This document shows positions 1 through 7,759 of a DNA stretch of 60,754 bases, in pieces. A model generated the notes under the pieces. It was not told where the DNA came from and ran no database searches. It saw nothing but the letters and a program-made list of their open reading frames with translations. This DNA is from Paenibacillus sp. Soil787 (GTDB taxonomy: Bacteria > Bacillota > Bacilli > Paenibacillales > NBRC-103111). The translations under genes were made by a program, and so were the position numbers. Positions within the stretch are counted from its first letter, which is position 1. Each line of letters begins with the position of its first letter. The DNA lies in contig NZ_LMSP01000034.1 in the NCBI RefSeq assembly GCF_001429545.1, forward strand, positions 406,691 through 467,444. Reading direction: 5' to 3'.

Positions 1-127
1 CGGAACGTGAGTGCGCTATTTTGACGTTTTACCAGTTTTTACTTCAGAATGCGGGAAATAGAGGATCCTCGTTCCGCCAAAACGTGAAATACGAGTTTTT
101 GAGCGATATAAGGCATCTATGTTCCGC
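1..127. repeat. Dispersed repeat R1, copy A (GTTCCG/CGGAAC boxes)
   Basis: An intergenic element bounded by CGGAACGTGAG at the left and CTATGTTCCGC at the right, with another GTTCCG box inside at 71. Box spacing (70 then 50 bases) is almost the same in the copy at 50894 (73 then 50), and the core GCGGGAAATAGAGG is shared by both. The left end lies on the window edge, so one base may be missing. No ORF is present. I see it as a non-coding interspersed repeat of MITE-like or structured-RNA type; its function is unknown. Confidence 0.7.
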
Positions 128-414
128 GAGCATAGTGTAGTGCCGGGTAGAACAGATAACTACAATTGATACACCGAAATAAAGCCAGCAGCTACGTTTC
201 CCAAAAAAATTAGAAAGGGTATAACTCTAGATCTACCTCAAAACTATACTTTCTATTATCTCAAGGATAAACGACTCCGTCATCCTTTTGGGACGAGCGC
301 GTTTTTCAAGACTGATGACGCGAAGTATACTAATACTTATACTTTCTGCCCTGAAAATAAAAAATTTTCATCCATCAGTGGTGCCGCAACGCGGCATGGA
401 AGTCTTTCTACTGT
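128..414. other. Non-coding stretch holding repeat R2
   Basis: No credible ORF lies in the first 445 bases. Besides repeat R1 at the left edge, this stretch holds the R2 element at 263-347 and runs into the terminator of the CAP-domain gene. The rest (128-262 and 348-414) shows nothing I can identify. Confidence 0.6.
263..347 (+). repeat. Dispersed repeat R2, copy A
   Basis: It begins AAGGATAAACGACTCCGTC, continues with GGGACGAGCGCGTTT and ends ACTTATACTTTCT. A second copy with the same order of blocks lies at 45524-45612. Both can fold a hairpin around CGTC...GACG and a second one from AGTATA...TATACT. Both copies sit just beyond the 3' end of a gene. The strand given is the one on which the two copies align; the true transcript strand is unknown. 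Confidence 0.65.
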
Positions 415-440
415 AAAAAGAGCCCCATGGGCTCTTTTTT
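415..440 (-). terminator. Terminator of the CAP-domain gene
   Basis: The hairpin AGAGCCC-ATG-GGGCTCT type (read on minus) is followed by a T run. It lies five bases beyond the stop codon of the minus-strand CAP-domain gene. T-rich ends on both sides would let it work in both directions. Confidence 0.8.
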
Positions 441-445
441 CATTT

Positions 446-1207
446 TCATTTTCCAATAAACTGCTGGGTAAACATTTTACCGCACGGACCGCCGTTTACG
501 ATGCCGATCCCAATGTGGGTGTAATCTTTGCTGAGTATATTCGCTTTGTGTCCTGGAGAATTCATCAGCGCCTCATGAGCCGCTTGGACACTTTGATTGC
601 AAGCGATATTTTCTCCTGCCGCGTTATACGTAATACCGAATTTCTCCATCATATCGAATGGCGAACCATACGTCGGTGAATCGTGGGAGAAATAATTGTT
701 ATCGACCATATCTTGGCTTTTTAGTCTAGCCGTTTTGGTAAGCGCAGGGTCGACAGCTAATGGAGAAAGCCCCACAGCAGCACGCTCCTTGTTGACCAAC
801 TCCAGCATTTGCTTCTCCTCCACCGTTAATTCCGTAGTCGAAGGAACTTGCGGTTTAGGTGTAGGCTTAGGTGCAGCTGGTGGAGGAGCTGGTGGTGTCG
901 GCTTCTTGGCAATTTTTAAATTACCGTAAGCCCACAAGATGGATTGCAGCGTTTGATCATCTACATTCCCAGTCGCAGGAAGGCCATATCTGGTTTGAAA
1001 CGCTTTAACACCCTGTTGCGTTTGATTACCATAGTAACCCGTAATAGGTCCGTTATAGTAGCCAAGTGACTTCAGCATCCCTTGCACCGCATAGACATCG
1101 GGTCCCTTAGCCCCTTTGCCATAGGCAAAAGCGGTGGTTGTGGATGAGCAGAACAATGCGATACAGATTAGAATAATCCAGACATGCTTTTTTTTACCCT
1201 GTAACAT
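446..1207 (-). CDS. Secreted peptidoglycan-binding CAP (SCP/YkwD-like) domain protein
   Basis: 253 residues from the ATG at 1207. This start gives a clean signal peptide (positive MLQGKKKH, then a hydrophobic core ending in TTTAFA near residue 28), and GGGGAG lies 13 bases upstream. Residues about 30-95 form a PG_binding_1 domain (LKSLGYYNGPITG, FQTRYGLPATG). A Pro/Lys linker (about 103-125) leads to a CAP domain with the family marks YFSHDSP, GENIA, NSPGHKANIL and HIGIGI. The architecture matches Bacillus YkwD-type proteins. It should be exported and held at the cell wall or spore cortex. The catalytic role of bacterial CAP domains is unsettled, so I give none. The open frame extends to 1351, but the extra 48 residues look like read-through of the promoter region. 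Confidence 0.88.
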   Translation of the reverse strand: MLQGKKKHVWIILICIALFCSSTTTAFAYGKGAKGPDVYAVQGMLKSLGYYNGPITGYYGNQTQQGVKAFQTRYGLPATGNVDDQTLQSILWAYGNLKIAKKPTPPAPPPAAPKPTPKPQVPSTTELTVEEKQMLELVNKERAAVGLSPLAVDPALTKTARLKSQDMVDNNYFSHDSPTYGSPFDMMEKFGITYNAAGENIACNQSVQAAHEALMNSPGHKANILSKDYTHIGIGIVNGGPCGKMFTQQFIGK

Positions 1208-1388
1208 GCGTTTTCGTTCACTCCCCGTCGGCTTCAGTATCATTCGTCGCACAGTGGACGATAGCATTAGAATGACCAATTTCACGACTATTATCCATAA
1301 TAATGAAATATGGGTTGAATGTCGTTTCAAGGTAGGGGAGAACCATCTCAAAGCCGGGAAATCCTACGTGGTAATGTCTTTTTATTCA

Positions 1389-1417
1389 TTGACTTTCCCC
1401 TCAGTATCCGATAAAGT
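1389..1417 (+). promoter_or_regulatory. Sigma-A type promoter of fabH
   Basis: TTGACT (1389-1394), a 17-base spacer and TAAAGT (1412-1417). The predicted start near 1424 falls just before or in the FapR-type operator at 1428-1444, so a bound repressor would block initiation. Confidence 0.6.
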
Positions 1418-1427
1418 ATATTTATAT

Positions 1428-1444
1428 TTAGTACCTAGTACTAA
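1428..1444 (+). promoter_or_regulatory. FapR operator
   Basis: The 17-base palindrome TTAGTACCTAGTACTAA matches the consensus site of FapR, the malonyl-CoA-responsive repressor of fatty acid and phospholipid genes in Bacillus and relatives. It lies between the promoter and the fabH ribosome binding site, the usual place for FapR control. Confidence 0.85.
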
Positions 1445-1474
1445 TATCAGATACTAATAAGGAGTGAATCTTTG

Positions 1475-2464
1475 ATGTCCATCTCTCCCCCCTTGCAAGC
1501 TCGAATCACAGCAATCGGCAGCTACGTGCCCGATCGCATACTAAGCAACGCGGATCTTCAGGGAATGGTCGATACGAATGATGAATGGATCGTTCAACGC
1601 ACAGGGATTCGGGAACGTAGAATTGCAGCAGCGAATGAATTCACAAGCCATTTATGTATAGCCGCCGTACAAAATATGCTCACTAGATATCCGACATCAT
1701 TGAGCGATGTTGAATTAATCATTGTCGCTACCCATACACCGGATCTGCCTTCCACCCCAGTGGCTTGCCAGATTCAAGCTCATTTCGGCATCCCTGAAAC
1801 TGGCGCCTACGACCTCAATGCCACCTGCTCCGGATTCGCTTATGCCTTGCATACAGCAAGCGGGCTCGTTGCTGCAGGGGTACACCGCAAGGTTCTCGTC
1901 GTCGGCGGGGACTCCGTATCCAAAATCACGGACTACACGGACCGCTCCACCTGCATTCTTTTCGGTGATGGCGCCGGAGCCGTGATGGTTGAAAGAGAGG
2001 AAGAGCATCCTGCTTTCCTTGCTCACCATCTTGGGTCGGACGGTACAGGCGGCAAGCATGTATACCGAACCGGACTTGCCTCTGAATTGAATGGAACACC
2101 ATTAACGGGTGAAGGCAAGCTCGTCCAGAACGGCCGCGAGGTGTATAAATATGCCGTGACGACTGTCCCGCAAGGGATCGAGAAGCTGCTCGCAAAAAGC
2201 CGGTTACCTCATACGGCCATTGATTGGTTCATTCCTCATAGCGCTAATCTTCGGATTATTGAGTCCATCTGTGAAAAGAGCGGAATTCCATTCGAAAAAG
2301 CGCTGTACAGCCTTGAATACTACGGCAATACTTCCGCGGCTTCCATTCCTCTTGCTCTGGATCTAGGTATACAAGAGGGTAAGGTCACGGCCGGCGATAC
2401 GCTGCTGCTTTTTGGTTTTGGCGGAGGGCTTACTCACGCTGGATTAATCTTGCGTTGGGGATGA
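1475..2464 (+). CDS. fabH: Beta-ketoacyl-ACP synthase III
   Basis: 329 residues, full length for FabH. The enzyme condenses acetyl- or branched acyl-CoA with malonyl-ACP to start fatty acid synthesis. The catalytic triad is visible: Cys in NATCSGFAYA, His in WFIPHSANLRI and Asn in YYGNTSAAS. The GFGGGLTHAG motif near the C-terminus is also typical. AAGGAG (1459-1464) serves the ATG at 1475; a TTG at 1472 in the same frame is an alternative. A FapR-type operator and promoter lie directly upstream. The gene stands alone rather than in a fab operon, so it is probably an extra FabH copy setting branched-chain primer choice. Its 3' end overlaps the convergent gene at 2444 by 21 bases. Confidence 0.95.
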   Translation: MSISPPLQARITAIGSYVPDRILSNADLQGMVDTNDEWIVQRTGIRERRIAAANEFTSHLCIAAVQNMLTRYPTSLSDVELIIVATHTPDLPSTPVACQIQAHFGIPETGAYDLNATCSGFAYALHTASGLVAAGVHRKVLVVGGDSVSKITDYTDRSTCILFGDGAGAVMVEREEEHPAFLAHHLGSDGTGGKHVYRTGLASELNGTPLTGEGKLVQNGREVYKYAVTTVPQGIEKLLAKSRLPHTAIDWFIPHSANLRIIESICEKSGIPFEKALYSLEYYGNTSAASIPLALDLGIQEGKVTAGDTLLLFGFGGGLTHAGLILRWG

Positions 2465-2728
2465 TCCGCGAGCGACATTCTTGCTAATCCATGGCTTGCC
2501 GGGCGTTCCTAACCGGCGAGAACGTGGACGTTGTTTCGTTATTTTCTGAATCATCGAACGTTGGTATTCACTTATCGTCTTGAGATTCTCAGCCATATGG
2601 ACAGCAAGCTGTTCTGAAAATGCTACTTGATCCGCGATCGTCTCTATGATTCGGCATAAGGCTCGCTGGCTTCTAGCCAGCGAGGTTAGCATATGCAATT
2701 CAATTCTTTCACGATTCGATGCTTTCAT
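2444..2728 (-). CDS. Small helical protein of unknown function
   Basis: 94 residues, not recognised. The first two thirds look like an amphipathic helix or short coiled coil (RIELHMLTSLARSQRALC, then AVHMAENLKTISEYQ), followed by a basic tail (KQRPRSRR). The ATG shares one base with the TAA of the gene upstream (TAATG), a sign of translational coupling. It is last in a run of three similar-sized helical proteins after three glycosyltransferases. It ends inside the convergent fabH gene. The coupling makes it a likely real gene. Confidence 0.6.
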   Translation of the reverse strand: MKASNRERIELHMLTSLARSQRALCRIIETIADQVAFSEQLAVHMAENLKTISEYQRSMIQKITKQRPRSRRLGTPGKPWISKNVARGSSPTQD

Positions 2729-3075
2729 TACTTATCATCCTCACCAAACGAAAATAAGTTACCCATTCCGTTCGAACCGCCTGCCCCCTCGCCTGATCCC
2801 GATTCATTTTGTCCAAGAAGAGCCTGCATATGTCGGTTTAAGGAGTTTTCCATCTTCGTCAAGCCATTGATGAGCTCAATCACATACTCATGAATCTCTC
2901 CAGATTGTTTCATCTGATGTTCATGCCCCTCTAAATTCCTTGAGTTAATATGATTGCAAATCCAGTTGCGTGATTTCTCCGCTTCTACAACTCTTGCTTC
3001 CAACATCAAAGCTATTTCGTGCTGCAGCTTTGCCGTAGCATCCAACATATGCAAATACAATTCATTTCTATTCAA
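2728..3075 (-). CDS. Small helical protein with Gly/Ser-rich tail, unknown function
   Basis: 115 residues, no family recognised. The sequence is almost all predicted helix (LYLHMLDATAKLQHEIALML and HEYVIELINGLTKMENSLN), followed by a Gly/Ser-rich acidic tail (residues about 92-115, ESGSGEGAGGSNGMGN). It starts 11 bases after the gene at 3087 and overlaps the next start by one base. It may be a partner or carrier for the neighbouring glycosyltransferases; that is inference from position only. The gene upstream has a similar size and layout, but I cannot show homology by eye. Confidence 0.65.
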   Translation of the reverse strand: MNRNELYLHMLDATAKLQHEIALMLEARVVEAEKSRNWICNHINSRNLEGHEHQMKQSGEIHEYVIELINGLTKMENSLNRHMQALLGQNESGSGEGAGGSNGMGNLFSFGEDDK

Positions 3076-3086
3076 GGCGTATCCCT

Positions 3087-3392
3087 CTATTCTTCATCTT
3101 CAGGGTCTTTCATTTCTTTCATGACAATTTCCGTTTGCTGCGCGATTGCCTCTTCCAAATTAGCTAAGCTATTTAAATATGCCGTTATATTCTTGGTTAG
3201 TTGTAATGCTTGTTCCTGCAGCATGCCTACGCCATCGAAATGAGGATGCGAGTCAGGTATGTCGCTGGCAATTGTGGCCATTTGCGACGAAACACTTCGG
3301 TGCGTCTCCAAAATTCTAGACATCTCACGATGAGAGGCTGCAATGTGAGAAATAATTGTTGTCACACGCTGTTCCAATCCCTTCGCCTCCAT
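3087..3392 (-). CDS. Small acidic helical protein, unknown function
   Basis: 101 residues with long heptad-like helices (TTIISHIAASHREMSRILET, then QLTKNITAYLNSLANLEEAI) and an acidic end (KDPEDEE). No known family is recognised. The ATG at 3392 lacks a clear ribosome binding site; a TTG five codons further in is preceded at good distance by GGAGG and may be the true start. It is first of three small helical genes behind the glycosyltransferase trio, 69 bases after it, and probably shares its transcript. Confidence 0.6.
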   Translation of the reverse strand: MEAKGLEQRVTTIISHIAASHREMSRILETHRSVSSQMATIASDIPDSHPHFDGVGMLQEQALQLTKNITAYLNSLANLEEAIAQQTEIVMKEMKDPEDEE

Positions 3393-3461
3393 TTCCGCTT
3401 TTTCACTCTAAGTTATGCAGCAACGCAGAGAACGGTGACTTTAGAAACTTCACATCAGCCC

Positions 3462-4190
3462 TTAAATGAAGCTGTGCGGATCAACGCCCCATTTATCTAT
3501 GAACTTCTGGCGATTTATCTGCAGCAGCCCTTGCACAGCCTCTTGACCCTTTTTGTTAAAGCTCGCACTGCCATGATGGAAGATGAAGCAATCCCCTGTG
3601 ATAAGCAATCGATATCCTGCTTGCCGAGCCCGATAGCATAAATCATCGTCTTCAAAGTGCCCCGGGGAAAATCTTTCGTCCATAAAGCCAACTTTATCTA
3701 ACATTTCCCTTTTGAAAAGTAAGCAGATCCCGACCAAGCGTTCTGTTTCCTGCCACAAAGAAGTATCCACGTTGTTATATTTCGCAACCATGTCGTCTAT
3801 GTTCGTAAATGGTTCCTGAATCTGCTGTTTACCGCTCGCATAATTCGTCACAGGACCTACCATGCCTATGTCCTCACTGCTGTATAAACAGCGCAGCAAG
3901 TTATCCAACCAATTCGGAGTCACGATGGTATCATTATTGAGCAGCATCAAAGCATTTCCAGTCGCAATGTGAAGGCCATAATTACAGGCAGCAGGGAAGC
4001 CGCGATTCATTGGAATTGAAACCAGCTTCAATCGTTCTCTATAGCAGTATTCCAGGGTGCCATCCTGTGATCCATTATCAACTACGATAATTTCAAAAGG
4101 AACAGAAGTATGTTTTCGAATGGATGCTACACACTCTTTCAGTAAAGGAAGGCCATTATAGTTTGGAATCACGATACTGGTTACCTGCAT
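3462..4190 (-). CDS. Family 2 glycosyltransferase
   Basis: 242 residues, a single GT-A domain that transfers a sugar from a nucleotide donor. It begins SIVIPNYNGLPLLKECV and carries VDNGSQDGT and the DxD-like metal site LLNNDTIV. The acceptor loop region with ERFSPGHFEDDDLCYRARQ is typical of the rhamnosyltransferase-like branch of GT2. No membrane segment is seen, so it is cytosolic or mother-cell located. It follows the GT2 gene upstream by six bases in a minus-strand operon of three glycosyltransferases. Donor and acceptor cannot be read from sequence. Confidence 0.88.
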   Translation of the reverse strand: MQVTSIVIPNYNGLPLLKECVASIRKHTSVPFEIIVVDNGSQDGTLEYCYRERLKLVSIPMNRGFPAACNYGLHIATGNALMLLNNDTIVTPNWLDNLLRCLYSSEDIGMVGPVTNYASGKQQIQEPFTNIDDMVAKYNNVDTSLWQETERLVGICLLFKREMLDKVGFMDERFSPGHFEDDDLCYRARQAGYRLLITGDCFIFHHGSASFNKKGQEAVQGLLQINRQKFIDKWGVDPHSFI

Positions 4191-4196
4191 GCTCCT

Positions 4197-5294
4197 TCAC
4201 CTCTTTAGATATTCCCTTTTTCTTATGATATCCGGAAACACGATTCGCTCGCCTTTCAATTGCATCGCAAGCTGCAGCGCCTCCACATGATCTCCAATAA
4301 TCAAGCGGGCAACGGTATTGTTCTTCCCTTTATTGTGACTTCGGACTTTGTTCACAGATACGACGTTAACACTTGTTGGCGCAGTAATCCGTAATCCATT
4401 CAGAATCGCGTTTACCTGTGCTTTGGGCGGAACCATTAACTCGGCACATCCGATGCGCTCCAGCGCTTTCCTAGATAGTGCATGTGGAACTGCCGTAAGC
4501 GAGTTCGCATTCAATTCCGGTCTTTTCAACGTTGTATTAAGAAACCTCTTCATCACGGTTACGGAATCCCAGCGTGAAAATAGAGGTAAATACGGTGTTA
4601 TGTTGTTTAGCGCAAGATCTGAGCCACGTTCAACATCATAGATAAAAGGAATAAGTTTCTCGGCCTGCACGACAAAATCTCCATCCAAAAAGAGCAAAAT
4701 ATCCGAATGCGACAGTTTAGCACCTATCGATCTCCCAACATCATGGCCCAATGGATCGGGGTAATGAACGATGAGAGCATGCGAGTGCGCTCTTACTTTC
4801 TCTAAGGTGCGATCACTCGACCCATTTACGATAATGATAATTTCATCCAATGGTAATCGATTTAACTGCTTCATGACCTTCACGATTGTAAGCTCTTCAT
4901 TCATGACACTCACAATCGCGCAAACGGAACGCGCTGTAGGGATGAGTATCCAATCGGGGACATGCAATTTAGCAGCTTTACAGTAACCTTTCACATACCC
5001 TTTTGACGCTGCTTCATAGCTTTGTTCGTTGGCAGCAAGTAACTGGGAATTAGCCCGCTCCACCCAAAGGTTATTGAGTGCTTTCTTTTGGTAAGGCTCC
5101 TTAGTAATATCGTGCGCGAGCGCATCTTGTTGACCGGCTCGTTTCCCCCAGTTTCTCCAGTATTCCTGGTTTCTTGAAAGGGAATGGGTATGCTTAGAAC
5201 GAGAACGAAACGAAGATTTCTTAAGCCGGATTCGCTTTTTTTTATTTACTGCGGATGTAGGTCGAGGCTTTGGTTTCTTGATGCTCCGCTTCAT
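4197..5294 (-). CDS. Family 2 glycosyltransferase with basic N-terminal extension
   Basis: 365 residues. The first 60 or so are strongly basic (KKKRIRLKKSS), and a short glycine-spaced stretch (SKGYVKGY) follows near residue 97. The GT2 domain starts near residue 123 (VCAIVSVMNEELT) with VNGSSDRT and the metal site FLDGDFVV. It is a tandem paralogue of the next gene downstream in coordinates (5299-6093): both share GHDVGRSIGA, DILLFLD.DFVV, PHA.SRKAL and IGDH.EA at matching places. GAGGTG precedes the ATG. The basic tail may bind a polyanion or a spore structure, which is inference. Confidence 0.87.
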   Translation of the reverse strand: MKRSIKKPKPRPTSAVNKKKRIRLKKSSFRSRSKHTHSLSRNQEYWRNWGKRAGQQDALAHDITKEPYQKKALNNLWVERANSQLLAANEQSYEAASKGYVKGYCKAAKLHVPDWILIPTARSVCAIVSVMNEELTIVKVMKQLNRLPLDEIIIIVNGSSDRTLEKVRAHSHALIVHYPDPLGHDVGRSIGAKLSHSDILLFLDGDFVVQAEKLIPFIYDVERGSDLALNNITPYLPLFSRWDSVTVMKRFLNTTLKRPELNANSLTAVPHALSRKALERIGCAELMVPPKAQVNAILNGLRITAPTSVNVVSVNKVRSHNKGKNNTVARLIIGDHVEALQLAMQLKGERIVFPDIIRKREYLKR

Positions 5295-5298
5295 GTCA

Positions 5299-6093
5299 TC
5301 ACCTCATCATTTCTCTAACCCGCAATTGGTCATCCATACTCGCTCTTTCATTAGAAGCTTGGATCAGCCAACCAATGGCTTCCAAATGATCGCCGATAAT
5401 GAGATCACCTACTGGGTCCACATCTTTTGCCCTTCTTCGGATGCGATTTCTGAGCCCGACTTGGATAAGCTGCGCTGCCTTTATTTGAAGTCCGCGTTGT
5501 GCAGCTATGGCTTGAGCCAAAGGTGGTACTGCTAAATTCTCAGCTCCAATAATGTTAAGCGCTTTGCGACTAATTGCGTGTGGGATCGTCGTCATAGAGG
5601 CGCCTTGTAAGTCTGATCGGCCTAATATCGCATTAAGTGCGTGTTTGGCTAGAACAACCCTATGCACATTCGCTTTCCTTACGATTCCGTTATATTTATT
5701 TAATGCTACATCCACGCCTTGCTGCACAGCTCGGATCAGTGGGATTGTTTCCTTCGCAGATACAACAAAATCGGCATCAAGGAATAATAGGATATCCCCT
5801 TTAGCTTGCATCGCACCTATACTTCTCCCAACATCATGTCCTAGCCGTTGACTAAACGAGATAACCCTAGCCCCTAATCGCGCCGCTACACGTTTACTAC
5901 CATCCGTAGAACCATTTTCAACGACAATAACTTCGGTTTGAGGATGCACACGGAAAGCTTCCCGAATGACTTTGGCCAAGGTGCGAGCTTCGTTGCAAAC
6001 CGGAATGATGACCGATACTTTTGGCTGATGCTGATGCAAGGTGACGCAGGAGATTGGCTGCTTCCGTTTCCGCTGAATACGCTGATTACTCAA
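5299..6093 (-). CDS. Family 2 glycosyltransferase
   Basis: 264 residues from a TTG start with AGGAG 11 bases upstream. The GT-A domain begins VSVIIPVCNEARTLAKV, with VENGSTDGS and the metal site FLDADFVV. It is first in a minus-strand operon and lies four bases before its paralogue at 4197-5294, from which it differs mainly by lacking the long basic N-terminal extension. The divergent gene at 6308 shares the 214-base upstream region. Substrates are unknown. The conserved GHDVGRSIGA stretch in both paralogues suggests a common donor. Confidence 0.88.
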   Translation of the reverse strand: MSNQRIQRKRKQPISCVTLHQHQPKVSVIIPVCNEARTLAKVIREAFRVHPQTEVIVVENGSTDGSKRVAARLGARVISFSQRLGHDVGRSIGAMQAKGDILLFLDADFVVSAKETIPLIRAVQQGVDVALNKYNGIVRKANVHRVVLAKHALNAILGRSDLQGASMTTIPHAISRKALNIIGAENLAVPPLAQAIAAQRGLQIKAAQLIQVGLRNRIRRRAKDVDPVGDLIIGDHLEAIGWLIQASNERASMDDQLRVREMMR

Positions 6094-6233
6094 TTCGTTC
6101 TCAACTCCTGTCCATGGCGGAATACCTGCTTTATATATTCTATGATTGCAACAGAAAGTGGACAGGGCAGAAGCCGTCCTAGTCGAAAACAGGCCTTTGT
6201 ACAGCCTATCCTGTTACATTAAACATGGATCTG

Positions 6234-6270
6234 GACATTTGTCTTGTACCGCTTTCTCCTCCTCTACGTA
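6234..6270 (+). promoter_or_regulatory. Promoter-like element P1 (palindrome plus TGTACC-N16-CGTA)
   Basis: The palindrome GACATTTGTC (6234-6243) overlaps TGTACC (6245-6250), which is followed after exactly 16 bases by CGTAAGAT (from 6267). The same arrangement with the same spacing occurs at 7316-7352. The spacing and the CGTA box resemble promoters of extracytoplasmic-function sigma factors, and the palindrome could be an operator. It lies 38 bases upstream of the epimerase gene. Confidence 0.5.
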
Positions 6271-6307
6271 AGATAACGAAGATCCATGCAGAAGAGAGGA
6301 AAACAGG

Positions 6308-7255
6308 ATGAAAGCTGTCGTAACCGGAGGAGCAGGCTTTATCGGCTCGCACCTTGTGGAAGAGCTCCTTGCGGAGCAATTTGAGGTCCATATCATAGAT
6401 AATCTGGTTTCAGGTAAACAGAAACATGTAAATCCCCAAGCTATATTCCATCTGGCAGACATCAGCAGCGAACAAATAAAACCCCTCATCGTAGATATCC
6501 GTCCTGATGTTGTTTTCCACCTTGCGGCTCAGGCAGATGTCCAGCGCTCCATTCAAAATCCTGGGTACGATGCCATGGTGAATCTAGTGGCAACGATCTA
6601 TCTGCTTGAGGCATGCCGTGACGCAGCTGTTAGCAAATTCATCTTCGCCTCCACTTCCGCCGTATATGGAAACTTGCAGAAAGAGCAGATCGTCGAAACA
6701 GACCCGACCTGTCCTATTTCCTACTACGGCATTTCGAAATATTCCGCCGAATCCTACATCCGTGTGTTCCACCAACTATACGGACTGCCCTACACTATTC
6801 TTCGTTATGGAAATGTATATGGCCCCAGACAAACGCCCAAAGGAGAGGGCGGCGTCGTTGCCGTCTTTATGGAACGCATTCAAAAAGGAACACCGCTGAC
6901 GATTCATGGCGACGGTGAGCAAACCCGCGATTTCGTCTATGTCAAGGACGTAGTGCGTGCAAACGTAGCTGCAATGAAACGCGGCGAACAGGAGATCATT
7001 CATGTCAGCACTGCGAATCGAACATCCATCAATGATTTGGCGCGGCTGCTGACGGAATTTCACGAGGCAGATCTACCCATTATTCATTCCTTGGCTAGAG
7101 AAGGAGATATTAAACACAGCAATCTAGACAATCGAAAAGGGCTCGAATGCCTGGGGTGGCAGCCAAAGTATGAGATTCGCGCAGGTTTGGAAGAAACTTA
7201 CCAATCCTATATTAACGAAATGTACGAATCGAAAAGAGACGCAAAGGGAACATGA
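6308..7255 (+). CDS. NAD-dependent sugar-nucleotide epimerase (GalE-like SDR)
   Basis: 315 residues, the usual length for extended SDR epimerases. The NAD-binding motif is GGAGFIGSHL (about residues 7-16), the catalytic pair is in YYGISKYSAE, and the C-terminal half has HGDGEQTRDFVYVKDVV. These fit UDP-glucose/UDP-GlcNAc 4-epimerase-like enzymes, but the exact substrate is not determined. GAGAGG precedes the ATG at good distance. It is divergent from the glycosyltransferase operon at 6093, has its own promoter-like element, and is followed by a strong hairpin. It probably supplies an epimerised UDP-sugar to the neighbouring glycosyltransferases. Confidence 0.88.
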   Translation: MKAVVTGGAGFIGSHLVEELLAEQFEVHIIDNLVSGKQKHVNPQAIFHLADISSEQIKPLIVDIRPDVVFHLAAQADVQRSIQNPGYDAMVNLVATIYLLEACRDAAVSKFIFASTSAVYGNLQKEQIVETDPTCPISYYGISKYSAESYIRVFHQLYGLPYTILRYGNVYGPRQTPKGEGGVVAVFMERIQKGTPLTIHGDGEQTRDFVYVKDVVRANVAAMKRGEQEIIHVSTANRTSINDLARLLTEFHEADLPIIHSLAREGDIKHSNLDNRKGLECLGWQPKYEIRAGLEETYQSYINEMYESKRDAKGT

Positions 7256-7288
7256 TAACAGGGCTGCTGATTCGGCAGCCCTGTTATC
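7254..7288 (+). terminator. Hairpin after the epimerase gene
   Basis: A perfect 14-base-pair stem (GATAACAGGGCTGC and its complement, 7-base loop) starts inside the stop codon. The following T tract is weak (GTTCTTTTC lies ten bases on), so termination may be partial. Confidence 0.65.
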
Positions 7289-7315
7289 ATGCACCGTTCT
7301 TTTCAATAATCAGTA

Positions 7316-7352
7316 GACAACTGTCTTGTACCGATTTACGCAGTCAAACGTA
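7316..7352 (+). promoter_or_regulatory. Promoter-like element P2 (palindrome plus TGTACC-N16-CGTA)
   Basis: GACAACTGTC (7316-7325), then TGTACC (7327-7332), a 16-base gap and CGTAATAT (from 7349). It shares the run TGTCTTGTACCG and the exact spacing with P1 at 6234. It lies 24 bases before the small gene at 7377, downstream of the epimerase hairpin, so it would start a second plus-strand unit under the same control. Confidence 0.5.
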
Positions 7353-7376
7353 ATATAGAAAAGAAAACGAAAGAAG

Positions 7377-7736
7377 GTGGAGGCTATTTCCATTTTTCAA
7401 TTTATATCTCATGAGGGTGCCGCTGTGGATTCACGCTATATTCAAGCTTTCGATTTAATCGTTGAAAATCAAGGAGAAGAAGAGTTTGAAATTTTGATAC
7501 AAGGGGAAAGCGAACGCGGGGCGCGTACGCTGGCGCTGCACCATCTATCCGCTGCATCCATAGGAGTTGGCTCGAAGGTCATGTTCAGCGATGTTCCTAC
7601 TAATTTCGGGCCGTTTTCCCTTCAACTTGTTTCGAATATTAATGATGCCAGTAGAACAGCGCTTACGATTCTAGCCAAGCAACATGGGTCCGTTATCGCT
7701 ATTTTCACGCAACAGCATTTCTCCATCCAGGATTAG
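7377..7736 (+). CDS. Small protein of unknown function
   Basis: 119 residues as drawn from GTG 7377; no family recognised. The sequence alternates in a beta-rich way (FDLIVENQGEEEFEILIQGE, SKVMFSDVPTNFGPFSLQL), with no signal peptide or membrane span. The start is uncertain: AAGAAGG lies directly before the GTG, too close to serve it, and would fit an ATT at 7386 or a later GTG better. It is followed after 23 bases by a glycosyltransferase and preceded by element P2, so the two probably form one transcript. It may be a small surface or carrier protein, by position only. Confidence 0.6.
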   Translation: MEAISIFQFISHEGAAVDSRYIQAFDLIVENQGEEEFEILIQGESERGARTLALHHLSAASIGVGSKVMFSDVPTNFGPFSLQLVSNINDASRTALTILAKQHGSVIAIFTQQHFSIQD

Positions 7737-7759
7737 GAGGGAATTCGGAGGGGATTCGG

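Noticed and set aside
1208..1351. N-terminal extension of the CAP-domain protein
   Set aside because: It would bury the signal peptide behind 48 unrelated residues; the internal ATG gives a normal secreted protein.
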